From Runella rosea (GTDB lineage Bacteria; Bacteroidota; Bacteroidia; Cytophagales; Spirosomataceae): a stretch of DNA of 64,000 nt. A model generated the notes under the pieces. It ran no database searches. It worked only from the letters and a program-made list of their open reading frames with translations, and was not told the DNA's origin. The position numbers were made by a program, and so were the translations under genes. This document shows positions 1 through 9,412 of this stretch, piece by piece. The stretch's first letter is position 1; each line of letters starts with the position of its first letter. The stretch spans positions 2,790,001 through 2,854,000 of the forward strand of contig NZ_CP030850.1 of assembly GCF_003325355.1 (NCBI RefSeq), in the 5' to 3' direction.

Positions 1-59
1 AGCAAAGCTACAAATTCTTTTGGTGCTTCCATTGGATTTTGAGGATTAGGGTGTTGCAT
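1..59 (-). CDS. 5' end of an unidentified gene cut by the window edge
   Basis: An ATG on the minus strand opens a frame that runs off the left edge after 19 codons, beginning MQHPNPQNPM. It starts 45 bases downstream of the symporter stop codon and on the same strand, so it could be the next gene of that operon. The visible part has no signal peptide and is too short to assign to a family. A second in-frame ATG lies at codon 10, so the true start is uncertain. Confidence 0.4.
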   Translation of the reverse strand, partial: MQHPNPQNPMEAPKEFVAL

Positions 60-104
60 AAAATCCCAAATCAACAAACGTGCCAAAGCCCTTCAAAATT
101 GCGA

Positions 105-1706
105 TTACGCCCCAGTAACGGTCTGTTCTTCGGTCTTTTCGGGCACTTTACCCCGAATTTTTGTCAAAAGAATACCTACCAAAAAGATAGTAAGCGTGCC
201 CACAACGATAATCATATTGGGATGAAACGCACTCCGTAAATACGCCAAAGAATCGGGAATTTGGGCTGAAAAAGTCATCCAGAGAATGACGAGCAAGCCA
301 ATCATGGTGGCCGTTAGGGCTTCCACGTTGCGGGTCTGCCGCGAGATGATTCCCAACAAAAACAGTCCCAACATACCGCCCGCAAAAATCCCCGAAAGCA
401 CCCACCATACATCCAAAATACTCTTGACGCCAATCATCGCAATGCCCGTAACCATGCCCATGAGTCCAAACACCGTGGTGGCAACGTATAATAATCTGAG
501 TGACTGCTTATCGGTCAGATTTGACTTAATGTAGCGTTGGTAAATATCGACCGAAAACACCGTGGCCGAAGCGTTCATGCCCGAACTGATGGTGCTCATG
601 GCCGCCGACAAAATCGCGGCTACAATCAGCCCCAACAAACCAGCCGGAACTTTGGTCACCATAAAGTGCGGCATCACCTTATCACCAAAATCGCTCGGCT
701 TGAGCGTGGCGGCCAATTGTTGGATGGCTTCTTGCGTTCCACCGGGCAGCTTGTCGGCTGCCGCTTGCAATCTCACCGCTTCCATCATTTCTGGATTGGC
801 TTGATAATACGCGTACAAAGCGGAGCCCAACACAAAGAATATCAACGAAATAGGTACGTATAAGTACACGCATAGCCACACCGACTTGGCTGCTTCTTTG
901 ATGGATGTGGTGGTATGGTAGCGCTGCACGTAGTTTTGGTCCATCCCGAAATTGTTCAGGTTCATGAAGAACCCATAAAGCAATATGACCCAAAAAGTAG
1001 GTTGGGAAAAGTCGGGCGCGTAGCTGCCCAGACTGAATTTATTGTCGGCCTGCCCAATATCGATGATTTTACCAACTCCTCCCGACATACCATCGACCAC
1101 CAACCACAAAATAATGACCGCACCAGCTGTTTTGATTACGCCTTGCACTACTTCGGTCCAAATCACAGCTTCCATGCCTCCCATGACGGTATAAAGAATG
1201 ATACAAATACCTACCACCACCATAATCGTGGCCATTGGGTAGCCCGTCAGGGCCTGTAGACTAAGGGCAATTCCGAAGAAAATGGAACCCATACGGGCCA
1301 GCTGCGTTAACAAAAAACACACTACCGCATAAGACCGTGCCCAAGGACCAAAACGATTTTCGAGGTTGGTATAGGCCGATACTTCGCCGGTATTGCGGTA
1401 AAAAGGAATGAAAAATTTAGTGGCTACCCACGCCGCCAAAGGCATCGAAAGGCTAAACACAAAGGAGTTCCAGTTGCTCCCGAAGGCTTTGCCAGGCACG
1501 CCCAAAAAGGTATTGCTGCTAAGAAAAGTCGCATAAATCGACATACCGATGGCCCAGCCTGGAATCTGCCCCGAGGCGGTAGTAAACTGCTCGGCGTTGT
1601 TGCTGCTTTCCCGGCTGTTTTTGCGGGAAAAATACACACCAACGCCCACCATTCCGGCTAAATACAATAAAATGATGGCGACATCAATAAGGGGAAGGTT
1701 CTTCAT
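105..1706 (-). CDS. Sodium:solute symporter (SSS/SLC5 family)
   Basis: This is a 533-residue polytopic inner-membrane protein of the sodium:solute symporter family, which couples Na+ entry to uptake of sugars, sialic acids, organic acids or similar solutes. The N-terminus reads straight into the first membrane segment (about residues 6-26). A helix break with the serines LSSNTF follows near residue 63, in the region where the family places its Na+ and substrate site, and about a dozen hydrophobic segments follow. Length and layout are those of a complete SSS protein. The gene diverges from the aldolase/oxidoreductase genes, which suggests a sugar-acid or sugar-derived substrate, but the substrate cannot be read from sequence. 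Confidence 0.9.
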   Translation of the reverse strand: MKNLPLIDVAIILLYLAGMVGVGVYFSRKNSRESSNNAEQFTTASGQIPGWAIGMSIYATFLSSNTFLGVPGKAFGSNWNSFVFSLSMPLAAWVATKFFIPFYRNTGEVSAYTNLENRFGPWARSYAVVCFLLTQLARMGSIFFGIALSLQALTGYPMATIMVVVGICIILYTVMGGMEAVIWTEVVQGVIKTAGAVIILWLVVDGMSGGVGKIIDIGQADNKFSLGSYAPDFSQPTFWVILLYGFFMNLNNFGMDQNYVQRYHTTTSIKEAAKSVWLCVYLYVPISLIFFVLGSALYAYYQANPEMMEAVRLQAAADKLPGGTQEAIQQLAATLKPSDFGDKVMPHFMVTKVPAGLLGLIVAAILSAAMSTISSGMNASATVFSVDIYQRYIKSNLTDKQSLRLLYVATTVFGLMGMVTGIAMIGVKSILDVWWVLSGIFAGGMLGLFLLGIISRQTRNVEALTATMIGLLVILWMTFSAQIPDSLAYLRSAFHPNMIIVVGTLTIFLVGILLTKIRGKVPEKTEEQTVTGA

Positions 1707-1917
1707 GATTTGGGTCTGAGTGCTAAAGCACGATTATTTGTTATTCGTTAATTGTATATCCGTCTAGTGGTGTTCCGAAAATCTGTTTTCTAGTCACGCA
1801 ATCCTTAATACCTTTTTTTATTCGATTAAGACTATTTATAACTTAAAATACTGCATACAAGAAATAGCCTCATTCGCCCAAAGGCAAGTACTGTTTCTAT
1901 CCAACTCAGGAAGACCC

Positions 1918-2742
1918 ATGAGCACCTCAATTACTCCCACGCTACTCCAAAAATTAAAAAATGGTCAAAATGTGTACGGAACGTGCATTACGTCTACCGC
2001 ACCCATGTGGCCCGCCGCCATCCAGCGCACGGGCGTTGATTTTGTGTTTATTGATACCGAGCACATCCCGCTCGACCGCGCCGAATTGGCCAAAATGTGT
2101 CAGATTTTCAGGGCATTGGGCATTACGCCCATCGTGCGGATTCCTGAGCCCAACCCTTTTTTAGCCTGTCAGGTGATTGACGGCGGCGCGTTGGGCGTCG
2201 TAGCGCCTTATTTAGAATCAACCGCCCAAATTCAGGAGTTGGTGGGAGCCGTTAAATTTCGACCACTCAAGGGAGAAAAATTACAGAATTACCTGACGGG
2301 TGTCGAAGAAATGACGCCTGAATTAAAACAATACATCTCCAACCACAACGCCGCCAATCTTTGCATCGCCAACATCGAGAGCGTGCCCGCGTTGGAGCGT
2401 CTAGACGAACTATTGTCGGTGCCTGGATTGGATGCGGTGTTTATCGGTCCGCACGATTTGTCGGTGAGTTTGGGCCTGCCTGAGGAGTATGACCATCCCG
2501 ACTTTGAAGCGGCCGTCCGTAGCATTATTCACCAAACCCGCGCCAAAGGGCTTTCCATTGGCATTCACTTTTCGCTGGAGCCAGCGCGCCAAATCCAATG
2601 GATGAAAGAAGGAGCCAACATTGTGGTACACAGTTTTGACGTGGCGCTTTTCAGTCAACGATTACAACATGATTTGAGCATCATCAAACAGGCTGCTGGA
2701 GATAGCCCAAACGCTGATACTACCACCTCTCTGACGGTTTAA
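1918..2742 (+). CDS. HpcH/HpaI family class II aldolase
   Basis: A cytoplasmic 274-residue protein of the HpcH/HpaI aldolase/citrate lyase family. These metal-dependent enzymes cleave or form C-C bonds in 2-keto-3-deoxy sugar acids and dihydroxyheptenedioate. The family core is visible: FIDTEH near residue 46, an Arg in VRIPEP near residue 76, and a later Glu/Asp pair (NIESV, GPHDLS) that matches the metal ligands and the conserved GP-DL motif. No signal peptide is present. It heads a run of same-strand genes (oxidoreductase, phosphatase) and diverges from the symporter, so it probably acts on an imported sugar acid. The substrate is unknown. Confidence 0.88.
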   Translation: MSTSITPTLLQKLKNGQNVYGTCITSTAPMWPAAIQRTGVDFVFIDTEHIPLDRAELAKMCQIFRALGITPIVRIPEPNPFLACQVIDGGALGVVAPYLESTAQIQELVGAVKFRPLKGEKLQNYLTGVEEMTPELKQYISNHNAANLCIANIESVPALERLDELLSVPGLDAVFIGPHDLSVSLGLPEEYDHPDFEAAVRSIIHQTRAKGLSIGIHFSLEPARQIQWMKEGANIVVHSFDVALFSQRLQHDLSIIKQAAGDSPNADTTTSLTV

Positions 2743-2839
2743 GAATTTACAAATGCATAAAAACAATTGTCCGAACTGGTAATCTTCCCTTTTTTTGACC
2801 TTTATGTAGTCGGCTAGGAATCTTAGAAGTTTAAACAAA

Positions 2840-3835
2840 ATGGAGCATAAAAAAATGGAACAAATCAAATGGGGGATGATTGGCTGCGGTAACGTAACCG
2901 AAAAAAAGAGTGGCCCAGCATTTAGCAAAGTCCCCAATTCGTCATTGGTGGCCGTCATGGGCCGTAGCGCCGAAAAAGCCGCCGACTACGCCCAACGCCA
3001 CGGCGTATCTAAGTGGTACACCAACGTTGATGAGTTAATCAACGACCCCGAGGTCAATGCCATCTACATCGCCACGCCGCCCGACGTGCACCTTGACTAC
3101 GCCACCCGAGCCATGAAGGCGGGCAAAGCTGTGTACGTGGAAAAACCCATGGCACGCAACGCCGCTGAATGCGAGGCCATGAATCAGGTCAGTCGCGAAA
3201 CGGGCGTGCCGCTTTTTGTGGCATATTACCGTCGTACGTTGCCTTATTTTGTAAAACTTAAAGAACTAATCGACCAAAAAGTTATCGGTGACATTCGGTT
3301 GGTAACGGTGCAAATCCATTATAATCCCTACGCCGAAGAAATAGGCGAAGACGCGCGCCCACGCTGGCGCGTAGACCCCGCTATTTCGGGCGGCGGTCAC
3401 TTTCATGACTTAGCATCTCACCAGTTTGATTTTCTGGAATACGTGCTCGGCCCCGTAAAATTGGCGCAGGGAATTTCTCGCAATCAGGCGGGATTGTACG
3501 AAGCCGACGACATCACCGTCGCCAATTTTGAGTTTGAATCGGGTGTGTTGGGCACAGGAAGCTGGTGCTATACGCTCAACCCAGAGCAACGCATCGACGA
3601 GTCTCAACTCATTGGTTCTAAAGGAAAAATCACCTTTTCTTTTTTCGAACGGTTTACCATTAAAGTAGAAACCGCCGATGGCACCGACGAGTACTTGATT
3701 CCTTATCCTGAACACGTACAACAACCTTTGATCGAAACGATTGTGCAGCAATTGCGTGGTGAAGGCCAATGCCCAAGCACAGGCGAAACGGGCGCCCGCG
3801 CCAACGCCCTCATGGACCAAATTACGCATCAATAA
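2840..3835 (+). CDS. Gfo/Idh/MocA family NAD(P)-dependent oxidoreductase
   Basis: A 331-residue cytoplasmic dehydrogenase with an N-terminal Rossmann fold (WGMIGCGNV, residues 11-19, the GxGxxx dinucleotide motif). The family EKP motif (VYVEKPMAR, near residue 98) carries the catalytic Lys. A C-terminal beta-sheet domain contains the GGGHFHDLASHQ segment, which provides the usual active-site His/Asp pair. The family oxidises sugars, inositols and related polyols. Two ATGs five codons apart (2840 and 2855) are possible starts; the Rossmann strand follows both. It lies 97 bases after the aldolase and 13 bases before the phosphatase GTG, consistent with one operon. Confidence 0.9.
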   Translation: MEHKKMEQIKWGMIGCGNVTEKKSGPAFSKVPNSSLVAVMGRSAEKAADYAQRHGVSKWYTNVDELINDPEVNAIYIATPPDVHLDYATRAMKAGKAVYVEKPMARNAAECEAMNQVSRETGVPLFVAYYRRTLPYFVKLKELIDQKVIGDIRLVTVQIHYNPYAEEIGEDARPRWRVDPAISGGGHFHDLASHQFDFLEYVLGPVKLAQGISRNQAGLYEADDITVANFEFESGVLGTGSWCYTLNPEQRIDESQLIGSKGKITFSFFERFTIKVETADGTDEYLIPYPEHVQQPLIETIVQQLRGEGQCPSTGETGARANALMDQITHQ

Positions 3836-3848
3836 CCCACCATTCATT

Positions 3849-5498
3849 GTGAAAAAAAGGTATTTAATTACTGCGATTTTTCTGGCAAATGTCGCTCTTA
3901 TGGCGCAGACGCAAAAAAAATCGCCACCAACTCCACCGTTGGCCCGGCCCAAACTGGTAGTGGGGATTGTGGTCGACCAGATGCGCTATGATTATTTGTA
4001 TCGTTTTTACGACAAATACAGCGAAGGTGGATTTAAACGGCTACTCAACGGCGGGTTCAACTGCCGTAACAATCATTATCATTACGCCCTGACGGTGACA
4101 GCAGCGGGCCACGCGGCCATTTATACGGGCTCTATTCCGGCCATCAACGGCATTGTAGGCAATGACTGGTACGATACCTATACCGACAAAAGCGTGTATT
4201 GCGTCGAAGATACGACCGTTAAAATCGTGGGCAGTACCAATACTTCGGCGGGCAAGATGTCGCCGCGCAACCTGCTCACCAGCACCGTAACCGACCAACT
4301 ACGGATTGCCAATAATTTCCGTTCTAAAACCATCGGCGTAGCCATCAAAGACCGAGGCTCTATTTTACCCGCTGGCCATACCGCCACGGGCGCGTATTGG
4401 TACGATTCCAAAACGGGCAACTGGGTCACGAGTACGTTTTATGCCAACGAGTTGCCCAAATGGGCGAGTGATTTTAATGCCCGAAAACTCCCCGCCGAAT
4501 ACACCAAAAACGGTTGGAAAACGCTTTTGCCCATTGAAAGCTACATCGAAAGTACACCCGACGACCAACCCTACGAAACCAAACTCGCGGGCGCGGCCAA
4601 ACCCGTTTTTCCTTATGAGTTGGTCGGACAGGCAGGCAGTGCTTTTGGGGCCGTGACTTCTACGCCTTGGGGCAATACCATGACCAAAGACATGGCCATT
4701 GCGGCCCTAAAAGGCGAAAATCTCGGCAAAGGTAAAGACACGGACTTTTTGGCCATCAGCTTTTCCACCCCCGACCGCATCGGCCACGCGTTTGGGCCGA
4801 ATTCCGTAGAGCAGGAAGATATTTACTTACGTCTTGACTTAGAATTTGCCGATTTGCTCTCGACGCTGGACGCGTGGGTGGGCAAGGATAACTACACCGT
4901 TTTTCTCAGCGCCGACCACGGAGCCATGGATGTGCCCGCGTTTTGGCAAGAGCATAAATTGCCCGCAGGTCTGATTGACGTGAATGTATTGTACGCTACC
5001 CTCAAGAAAGCGTTGAATGATACCTTTGGCGATGGAAAATACATTGTCGGTAGTGAAAACTACCAACTGTATTTTAACAAATCTTTGTTGAAAGAAAAGA
5101 AAATTTCGCAGGAAACCGCTTATCAAGTCGTGCGTGAAGCGCTGTTGCCGATGCCCGGCATTGCCGACGTAATTAACCTGAAAAGCCTTCATACTGCTGA
5201 TTTGAATTCGTACCAGTTAGAACTTTATAAAAACAACGTCAACGTCAAACGCAGCGGCGATGTGCAGATTGTGGTGCAGTCGGGTTGGTTTGCGGGCGAC
5301 GGCATCGGTACCGACCACGGCACCCCGCACAATTATGATACGCACGTCCCTTTTGTGCTCTATGGTTGGGGCGTGAAGCAGGGAGAAACCCTCCGCCGTA
5401 CCACCATCGCCGATATTGCCCCCACCCTTTCGGCTTTGTTGCACATTTTGCCACCCAGCGGCAACGTCGGAAACCCCGTGATGGAAGCCCTTAGATGA
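3849..5498 (+). CDS. pafA: PafA-like secreted alkaline phosphatase
   Basis: A 549-residue phosphatase of the alkaline phosphatase superfamily, PafA type: a Ca/Zn-dependent, broad phosphomonoesterase of the Bacteroidota periplasm. I place the start at a GTG because it opens a clear signal peptide (VKKRYLITAIF...LMAQ); an upstream in-frame start at 3741 would put 36 hydrophilic residues in front and overlap the oxidoreductase. The metal-site Asp (VVDQMR, D43) is present. So are the Thr nucleophile in TVTAAGHA (about residue 84), the Asn in VGNDWYD and the KDR pair in AIKDRGS. Together these match the Thr/Asn/Lys-x-Arg set that defines PafA. The ADHGAMD motif gives the distal metal ligands. The product is probably secreted to the periplasm. 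Confidence 0.9.
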   Translation: MKKRYLITAIFLANVALMAQTQKKSPPTPPLARPKLVVGIVVDQMRYDYLYRFYDKYSEGGFKRLLNGGFNCRNNHYHYALTVTAAGHAAIYTGSIPAINGIVGNDWYDTYTDKSVYCVEDTTVKIVGSTNTSAGKMSPRNLLTSTVTDQLRIANNFRSKTIGVAIKDRGSILPAGHTATGAYWYDSKTGNWVTSTFYANELPKWASDFNARKLPAEYTKNGWKTLLPIESYIESTPDDQPYETKLAGAAKPVFPYELVGQAGSAFGAVTSTPWGNTMTKDMAIAALKGENLGKGKDTDFLAISFSTPDRIGHAFGPNSVEQEDIYLRLDLEFADLLSTLDAWVGKDNYTVFLSADHGAMDVPAFWQEHKLPAGLIDVNVLYATLKKALNDTFGDGKYIVGSENYQLYFNKSLLKEKKISQETAYQVVREALLPMPGIADVINLKSLHTADLNSYQLELYKNNVNVKRSGDVQIVVQSGWFAGDGIGTDHGTPHNYDTHVPFVLYGWGVKQGETLRRTTIADIAPTLSALLHILPPSGNVGNPVMEALR

Positions 5499-5635
5499 AG
5501 CTTTATTAAAAATACCCGATTTGTGAATTAAGCATTTGATAATAAACGAAATTATAAAATCAGCGGCCTATAGAGTAAGTTTGACTTTTAAACCCATACG
5601 ATTTCGTCTCCTCACGTTTCTAATAACCAACCCCT

Positions 5636-7021
5636 ATGAAAAGTCTTTCTCTTTGTTTTATGCTTGCCTGCGGACTGATTGCTTTTGTCGGCAATGCCCA
5701 AACCCATAAGCCTTACACGCCTACGCGTTTTCCCGACCGCCTTATTTTGGGCTGGCAAGGCAATCCCGCCACTTCTCAATCCGTCAATTGGCGCACCGAT
5801 TCATCGGTGGTGGGAGCCGTTGGGGCCATTCATGAAGCCGATGCGAGTCCTGATTTTGTCAAAAAAGCCACCATTGTTCCAGCGGTTACCGAAAAAGTAC
5901 TCATTGAAGGAAAGCAGATTTTATACCATTCGGTCCACTTCAAAGACCTCAAACCCGATACCAAATACAGCTATCGCGTAGGTGCGGGTGACGAATGGAG
6001 TGAATGGTTTCATTTTAAAACCGCTAAAGACCAACCCGCTCCATTTTCGTTTTTCTACTTTGGCGATGCCCAAAACGACCTGCGTTCGCTGTGGTCACGG
6101 GCCATTCGCGGGGCGTATTCGGCCTTTCCTTCGGTGCAGTTTATGCTTCATGCGGGCGATTTAATCAATAACTCCAACGCCGATTGGCAATGGGGCGAGT
6201 GGTTTGAAGCAGGCGGCTGGATCACGGGTATGGTGCCGACCTTGGCCACGCCCGGCAATCACGAGTATTTTAAAGATGCCACCGGCAAAGCCCGCGTGTC
6301 GATGCACTGGCGGCCGTCGTTTGTCTTGCCCGAAAACGGCCCCGATAAACTGAAAGAGACCGCTTATTATTTTGATTACCAAGGCGTTCGCTTCATTTCG
6401 CTGGACTCGCAGGGAGCCTTATTGGATTCTACCGTAATGGACGCACAGGCCGAATGGCTGGTGGGCGTATTGAGCAATAACCCTAACAAATGGACCGTGG
6501 CGGTGCATCACCACCCCATTTATTCAACGGCCAACGGACGCAACAACGACGAATGGCGCGTGAAAATGGAGCCGATCTATAAAAAATACAACGTCGATCT
6601 GGTCTTGCAGGGCCACGACCACACCTACGGACGGGGGCTGAATATGCCTTTGGGACAGAGCCGCAAATACCCCGACGGACCCATTTACGTGGTATCGGTG
6701 AGCGGGCCTAAAATGTACACGATCGGTTTGCAGGATTGGATGGACCGCGCCGCTTCCAACACGCAGTTGTACCAGATCATTTCCGTGGATGGCAACAAGC
6801 TTTCTTACAAATCATACACCGTGACGGGTGAATTGTACGATGTGTTTGACTTAACCAAAAATGCCAAGGGCCGCAATACGCTCACCGACAAATCGCCTAC
6901 CTTGGCTCCCGAGCGACTGGCCTTGCCGGAAACCTACCTCAACCGATTTACGCCCGAGCAAATCAAGGAATACGAAAACCGATTTAAGGAATACAAAGCG
7001 CGGAAAGAAGGCAAGAAGTAA
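5636..7021 (+). CDS. Secreted purple-acid-phosphatase-like metallophosphoesterase
   Basis: A 461-residue exported phosphoesterase. After a signal peptide (ending about VGNAQ) comes a fibronectin-type beta domain (residues about 30-130) like the N-terminal domain of purple acid phosphatases. A calcineurin-like metal site follows in the usual order: GDAQ (about 143), HAGDLIN (about 173), GNHEY (about 207), VHHHP (about 293) and GHDHTYGR (about 325). The C-terminus is Lys/Arg/Glu-rich. The family hydrolyses phosphomonoesters or diesters with a binuclear metal centre. It follows the PafA-like gene on the same strand after 137 bases, and a strong terminator sits immediately downstream. Confidence 0.9.
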   Translation: MKSLSLCFMLACGLIAFVGNAQTHKPYTPTRFPDRLILGWQGNPATSQSVNWRTDSSVVGAVGAIHEADASPDFVKKATIVPAVTEKVLIEGKQILYHSVHFKDLKPDTKYSYRVGAGDEWSEWFHFKTAKDQPAPFSFFYFGDAQNDLRSLWSRAIRGAYSAFPSVQFMLHAGDLINNSNADWQWGEWFEAGGWITGMVPTLATPGNHEYFKDATGKARVSMHWRPSFVLPENGPDKLKETAYYFDYQGVRFISLDSQGALLDSTVMDAQAEWLVGVLSNNPNKWTVAVHHHPIYSTANGRNNDEWRVKMEPIYKKYNVDLVLQGHDHTYGRGLNMPLGQSRKYPDGPIYVVSVSGPKMYTIGLQDWMDRAASNTQLYQIISVDGNKLSYKSYTVTGELYDVFDLTKNAKGRNTLTDKSPTLAPERLALPETYLNRFTPEQIKEYENRFKEYKARKEGKK

Positions 7022-7036
7022 GTTTTATTTATTCAA

Positions 7037-7076
7037 GGCAAAAGCAATTGGGTAGACCAATTGCTTTTGCCTTTTT
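7037..7076 (+). terminator. Rho-independent terminator after the phosphatase gene
   Basis: A 15-bp perfect stem (GGCAAAAGCAATTGG pairing with CCAATTGCTTTTGCC) with a 5-base loop is followed by TTTTTCG and further T's. It begins 16 bases after the stop codon and ends the phosphatase transcription unit before the accessory island. Confidence 0.88.
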
Positions 7077-7190
7077 CGTTTTTTACTTTCGTAAAATTAC
7101 CAGAATAAGGCATTTAGAGCGTTCATCCGTTGAGTTCAGAGCGAGAAAGTTCGGTCATTCAAGGTTGATTTTGCGGAGGAAAAACAATAG

Positions 7191-7258
7191 AACGACAGCA
7201 AACGGTTATAAGCGATAAAAAACTACTAAGTAGCGTATATACAGATGTTGGCGGTAAT
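7191..7258. repeat. attC-like palindromic site A (5' boundary of the cassette-like array)
   Basis: Imperfect inverted element whose left end holds GACAGCAAACGG and right end ATGTTGGCGGTAAT. The right end has the same layout as the right ends of sites B and C (GTTAGCAGTCAT, GTTGACAGCCAT). The centre carries a small dyad, CTACT-A-AGTAG. It ends 11 bases before the start codon of the first gene of the island. It is shorter than B and C and lacks their shared inner block, so it may be a partial or diverged copy. Confidence 0.55.
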
Positions 7259-7269
7259 CTTAAAAAAAT

Positions 7270-7857
7270 ATGCACAGACTATTAACCTTGATATTATTTT
7301 TGTTTTTCACCTCAACTTATGGACAAGCTGTACATACTAACTTGACAATTAGTGGTAATTTAAAAGTAATTTTTGGGTTAAGTTTACAAGTACCAAATGA
7401 AGCGACAATCGAACTTTTGCCAAACCTTAAAATAGTAACTACCGACAGTTTAGGACATTTTCAATTTGGTGGACTTTCAAGCGGTACTTATAAACTTCGT
7501 GTACTTGATTACAACTTTAAACCAGAGGAATTTAGTTTTGAACTGAAATCTGAATCAATAACGGAACTGAAAATTATTGTTAACGCTGACTGTGAAGTCA
7601 ATAAGAAAGTTGCAGAATCTGACATCAAAAACGGTAAACCAAGATTACTTTTATGCGGTGGAATAGCCCCAGTATTTTATTCTGACCAGTCAAAAACTGA
7701 GAAAAAGTATAAATTTGAGTATTTTGATTTTGGTTGTGTTTCACCTCCGACAGAATGTATAATTAAGTATAACGAAGTGATTTTTGACTATTTTGACAAA
7801 AAATATGGACGACAATGGCGAGGACAAGTAAGAAAGGACATTGTTGGATTGAAATAA
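7270..7857 (+). CDS. Secreted protein with carboxypeptidase-regulatory-like domain (cassette 1)
   Basis: A 195-residue protein with a signal peptide (MHRLLTLILFLFF...TYGQ). It has a beta-rich segment of the carboxypeptidase regulatory-like/CnaB kind (about residues 25-110: TTDSLGHFQFGGLSSGTYKLRV is the typical strand-turn-strand). A C-terminal part of about 85 residues ends in KKYGRQWRGQVRKD, a pattern I associate with uncharacterised Bacteroidota secreted proteins. The function is unknown. Base composition is visibly AT-richer than the flanking phosphatase genes. The gene sits between two attC-like sites with little other sequence, as in an integron cassette. Confidence 0.75.
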   Translation: MHRLLTLILFLFFTSTYGQAVHTNLTISGNLKVIFGLSLQVPNEATIELLPNLKIVTTDSLGHFQFGGLSSGTYKLRVLDYNFKPEEFSFELKSESITELKIIVNADCEVNKKVAESDIKNGKPRLLLCGGIAPVFYSDQSKTEKKYKFEYFDFGCVSPPTECIIKYNEVIFDYFDKKYGRQWRGQVRKDIVGLK

Positions 7858-7860
7858 AGA

Positions 7861-8000
7861 CTACCGCCAACATCGGTTTGGCAATATGGCGGCTGAAGTG
7901 CTTCTATAAAACATTTGTACAAGGTTCAACGGCAGTAATTCTACTGAACATTTGTGCTAAAATCCGCCACATCGCCAAGCCGTTTCTCGTTAGCAGTCAT
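7861..8000. repeat. attC-like palindromic site B
   Basis: A 140-bp imperfect palindrome starting 3 bases after the cassette 1 stop codon. The outer ends are CTACCGCCAAC and GTTAGCAGTCAT. The inner arms CGGTTTGGCAATATGGCGG (7874-7892) and CCGCCACATCGCCAAGCCG (7964-7982) pair at 16 of 19 positions. The middle holds GGCTGAAGTGC, TTCAACGGCAGT and TTTGTGCT, all of which recur in site C. Order of parts, length and position between genes resemble integron attC sites. The core triplets (GCCAAC / GTTAGC) only approximate the classical RYYYAAC/GTTRRRY. Confidence 0.75.
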
Positions 8001-8039
8001 GCTATGACGACAGTGCAAACCTTAAACTGACTGCAAGAA

Positions 8040-9365
8040 ATGGACAACGACAGAATAGAAAATAATCCTTCTTACAAGAAATTCAAGAAAGACCTTGAAG
8101 GTGCAGAAGCAATTCATAATTTGGCAAAATTTTTATCATTCTTTGGACTTAAAAACAAAGAATTGAATGAAGCGTTTAGCACTCTTCCAGGCATGAAAAA
8201 ACAATTAGAACTTCTATCAAAAAGCCCTGACAAGTTTAACGACCATTATGCACAAAGAGGTTGGATTGCACACGAATCAATGAACTCTGACTTAATGCTT
8301 ACTTCAATTGAGTTGGCTGACAAAGGACTAATTGATGTAGCAGAGCAGGAACTAATCAACTACTATTCTTCTGACAAAATACAGTGGCTTATTCATCAGC
8401 TTAAAGGCGTTGAAGCTTTTTCAAACAGATATAATTTCTTCTTGCTTGCATACGAAGACACTTTAGCAGAACGCTATCATGCAGTTGTTCCTGTTTTATT
8501 GATGATGATTGACGGTGCAGTTAACGATATTGACAAAGGCAAAGGGTTCTTTGCCGACAAGACAAATTTAACAGCCTGGGACTCAATTGCAGCCCACAGC
8601 AGTGGATTGACGGCACTCAAAGAAGTATTTAGTGACGGTAGACATAAAACTACTAAAGAAGAAATTACACTTCCGTATAGACACGGTATCCTTCACGGTA
8701 GAGATTTGGGATATGCAAATAAAACTGTAACCGCTAAGTGTTGGGCTGCACTTTTTGCAATCAAAGATTGGGCGTATGCAGTAAAACAAGGAAAGAAAAT
8801 TCCACCGCTACCCGAACCTGAATTATCATTTACTGAAAGTTTATCACAACTCAAAAACAGTTTGACTGACTATGCCGAAAGCAAAAAGCGTAACGACCTT
8901 GTAGGTAAGAAAGTCGAAGCATGGAAAGCACGACAACTAAATGTTGGCTCTGACATCCTTGAAAAAGGACTATCAACGGACTATAAAGATTTTACACCCG
9001 AACAAGAAGCAATAAGGTTTGCAGAGTATTGGACAAAAGGAAATTTTGGAGCAATCTCCAAACAAGTTCATCAGTTTTCAAAGACACCTGTAAACGAAAA
9101 AATAGAAGCAGGTAAGACAAGAAAAATTTTTGAAGGCAAAAAATTGCTTGATTATAAAATTGTAAAGGTTGTTGACTGTTCTCCAGCAATCACAGAAGTT
9201 ACATTAGCAACGACAATAGAGCATGACAACAAACAACACAATAAAGAAATTACCCTGAGATTTATTTACGATGGACCAAAAGGTGAAATTCTAATCTTTG
9301 GCGACACAGGCGGACAATGGAGATTTATTGAAAACTTCTTTCATCAAATACAATACATTTATTAA
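8040..9365 (+). CDS. Uncharacterised cytoplasmic protein with HEPN-like Rx4H motif (cassette 2)
   Basis: A 441-residue protein with no signal peptide. The central, helix-rich part (about residues 130-250) holds VVPVLLMMIDGAVND and then YRHGILHGRD, in which R214 and H219 form an Rx4H motif. That arrangement is what HEPN-domain RNases and HEPN-like defence proteins show. The HEPN assignment is inference from this motif and its helical setting. Residues about 250-310 are charged and may be a linker. The last 120 residues (WTKGNFGAI ... GGQWRFIENFF) have the alternating strands of an NTF2-like domain, only weakly supported. It is AT-rich, lies between attC-like sites B and C, and starts 39 bases after B. 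Confidence 0.75.
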   Translation: MDNDRIENNPSYKKFKKDLEGAEAIHNLAKFLSFFGLKNKELNEAFSTLPGMKKQLELLSKSPDKFNDHYAQRGWIAHESMNSDLMLTSIELADKGLIDVAEQELINYYSSDKIQWLIHQLKGVEAFSNRYNFFLLAYEDTLAERYHAVVPVLLMMIDGAVNDIDKGKGFFADKTNLTAWDSIAAHSSGLTALKEVFSDGRHKTTKEEITLPYRHGILHGRDLGYANKTVTAKCWAALFAIKDWAYAVKQGKKIPPLPEPELSFTESLSQLKNSLTDYAESKKRNDLVGKKVEAWKARQLNVGSDILEKGLSTDYKDFTPEQEAIRFAEYWTKGNFGAISKQVHQFSKTPVNEKIEAGKTRKIFEGKKLLDYKIVKVVDCSPAITEVTLATTIEHDNKQHNKEITLRFIYDGPKGEILIFGDTGGQWRFIENFFHQIQYIY

Positions 9366-9412
9366 TCGGACAGCTAAAAATGAAAGTGTGTAACATAATC
9401 GAAAGAAAAGCA

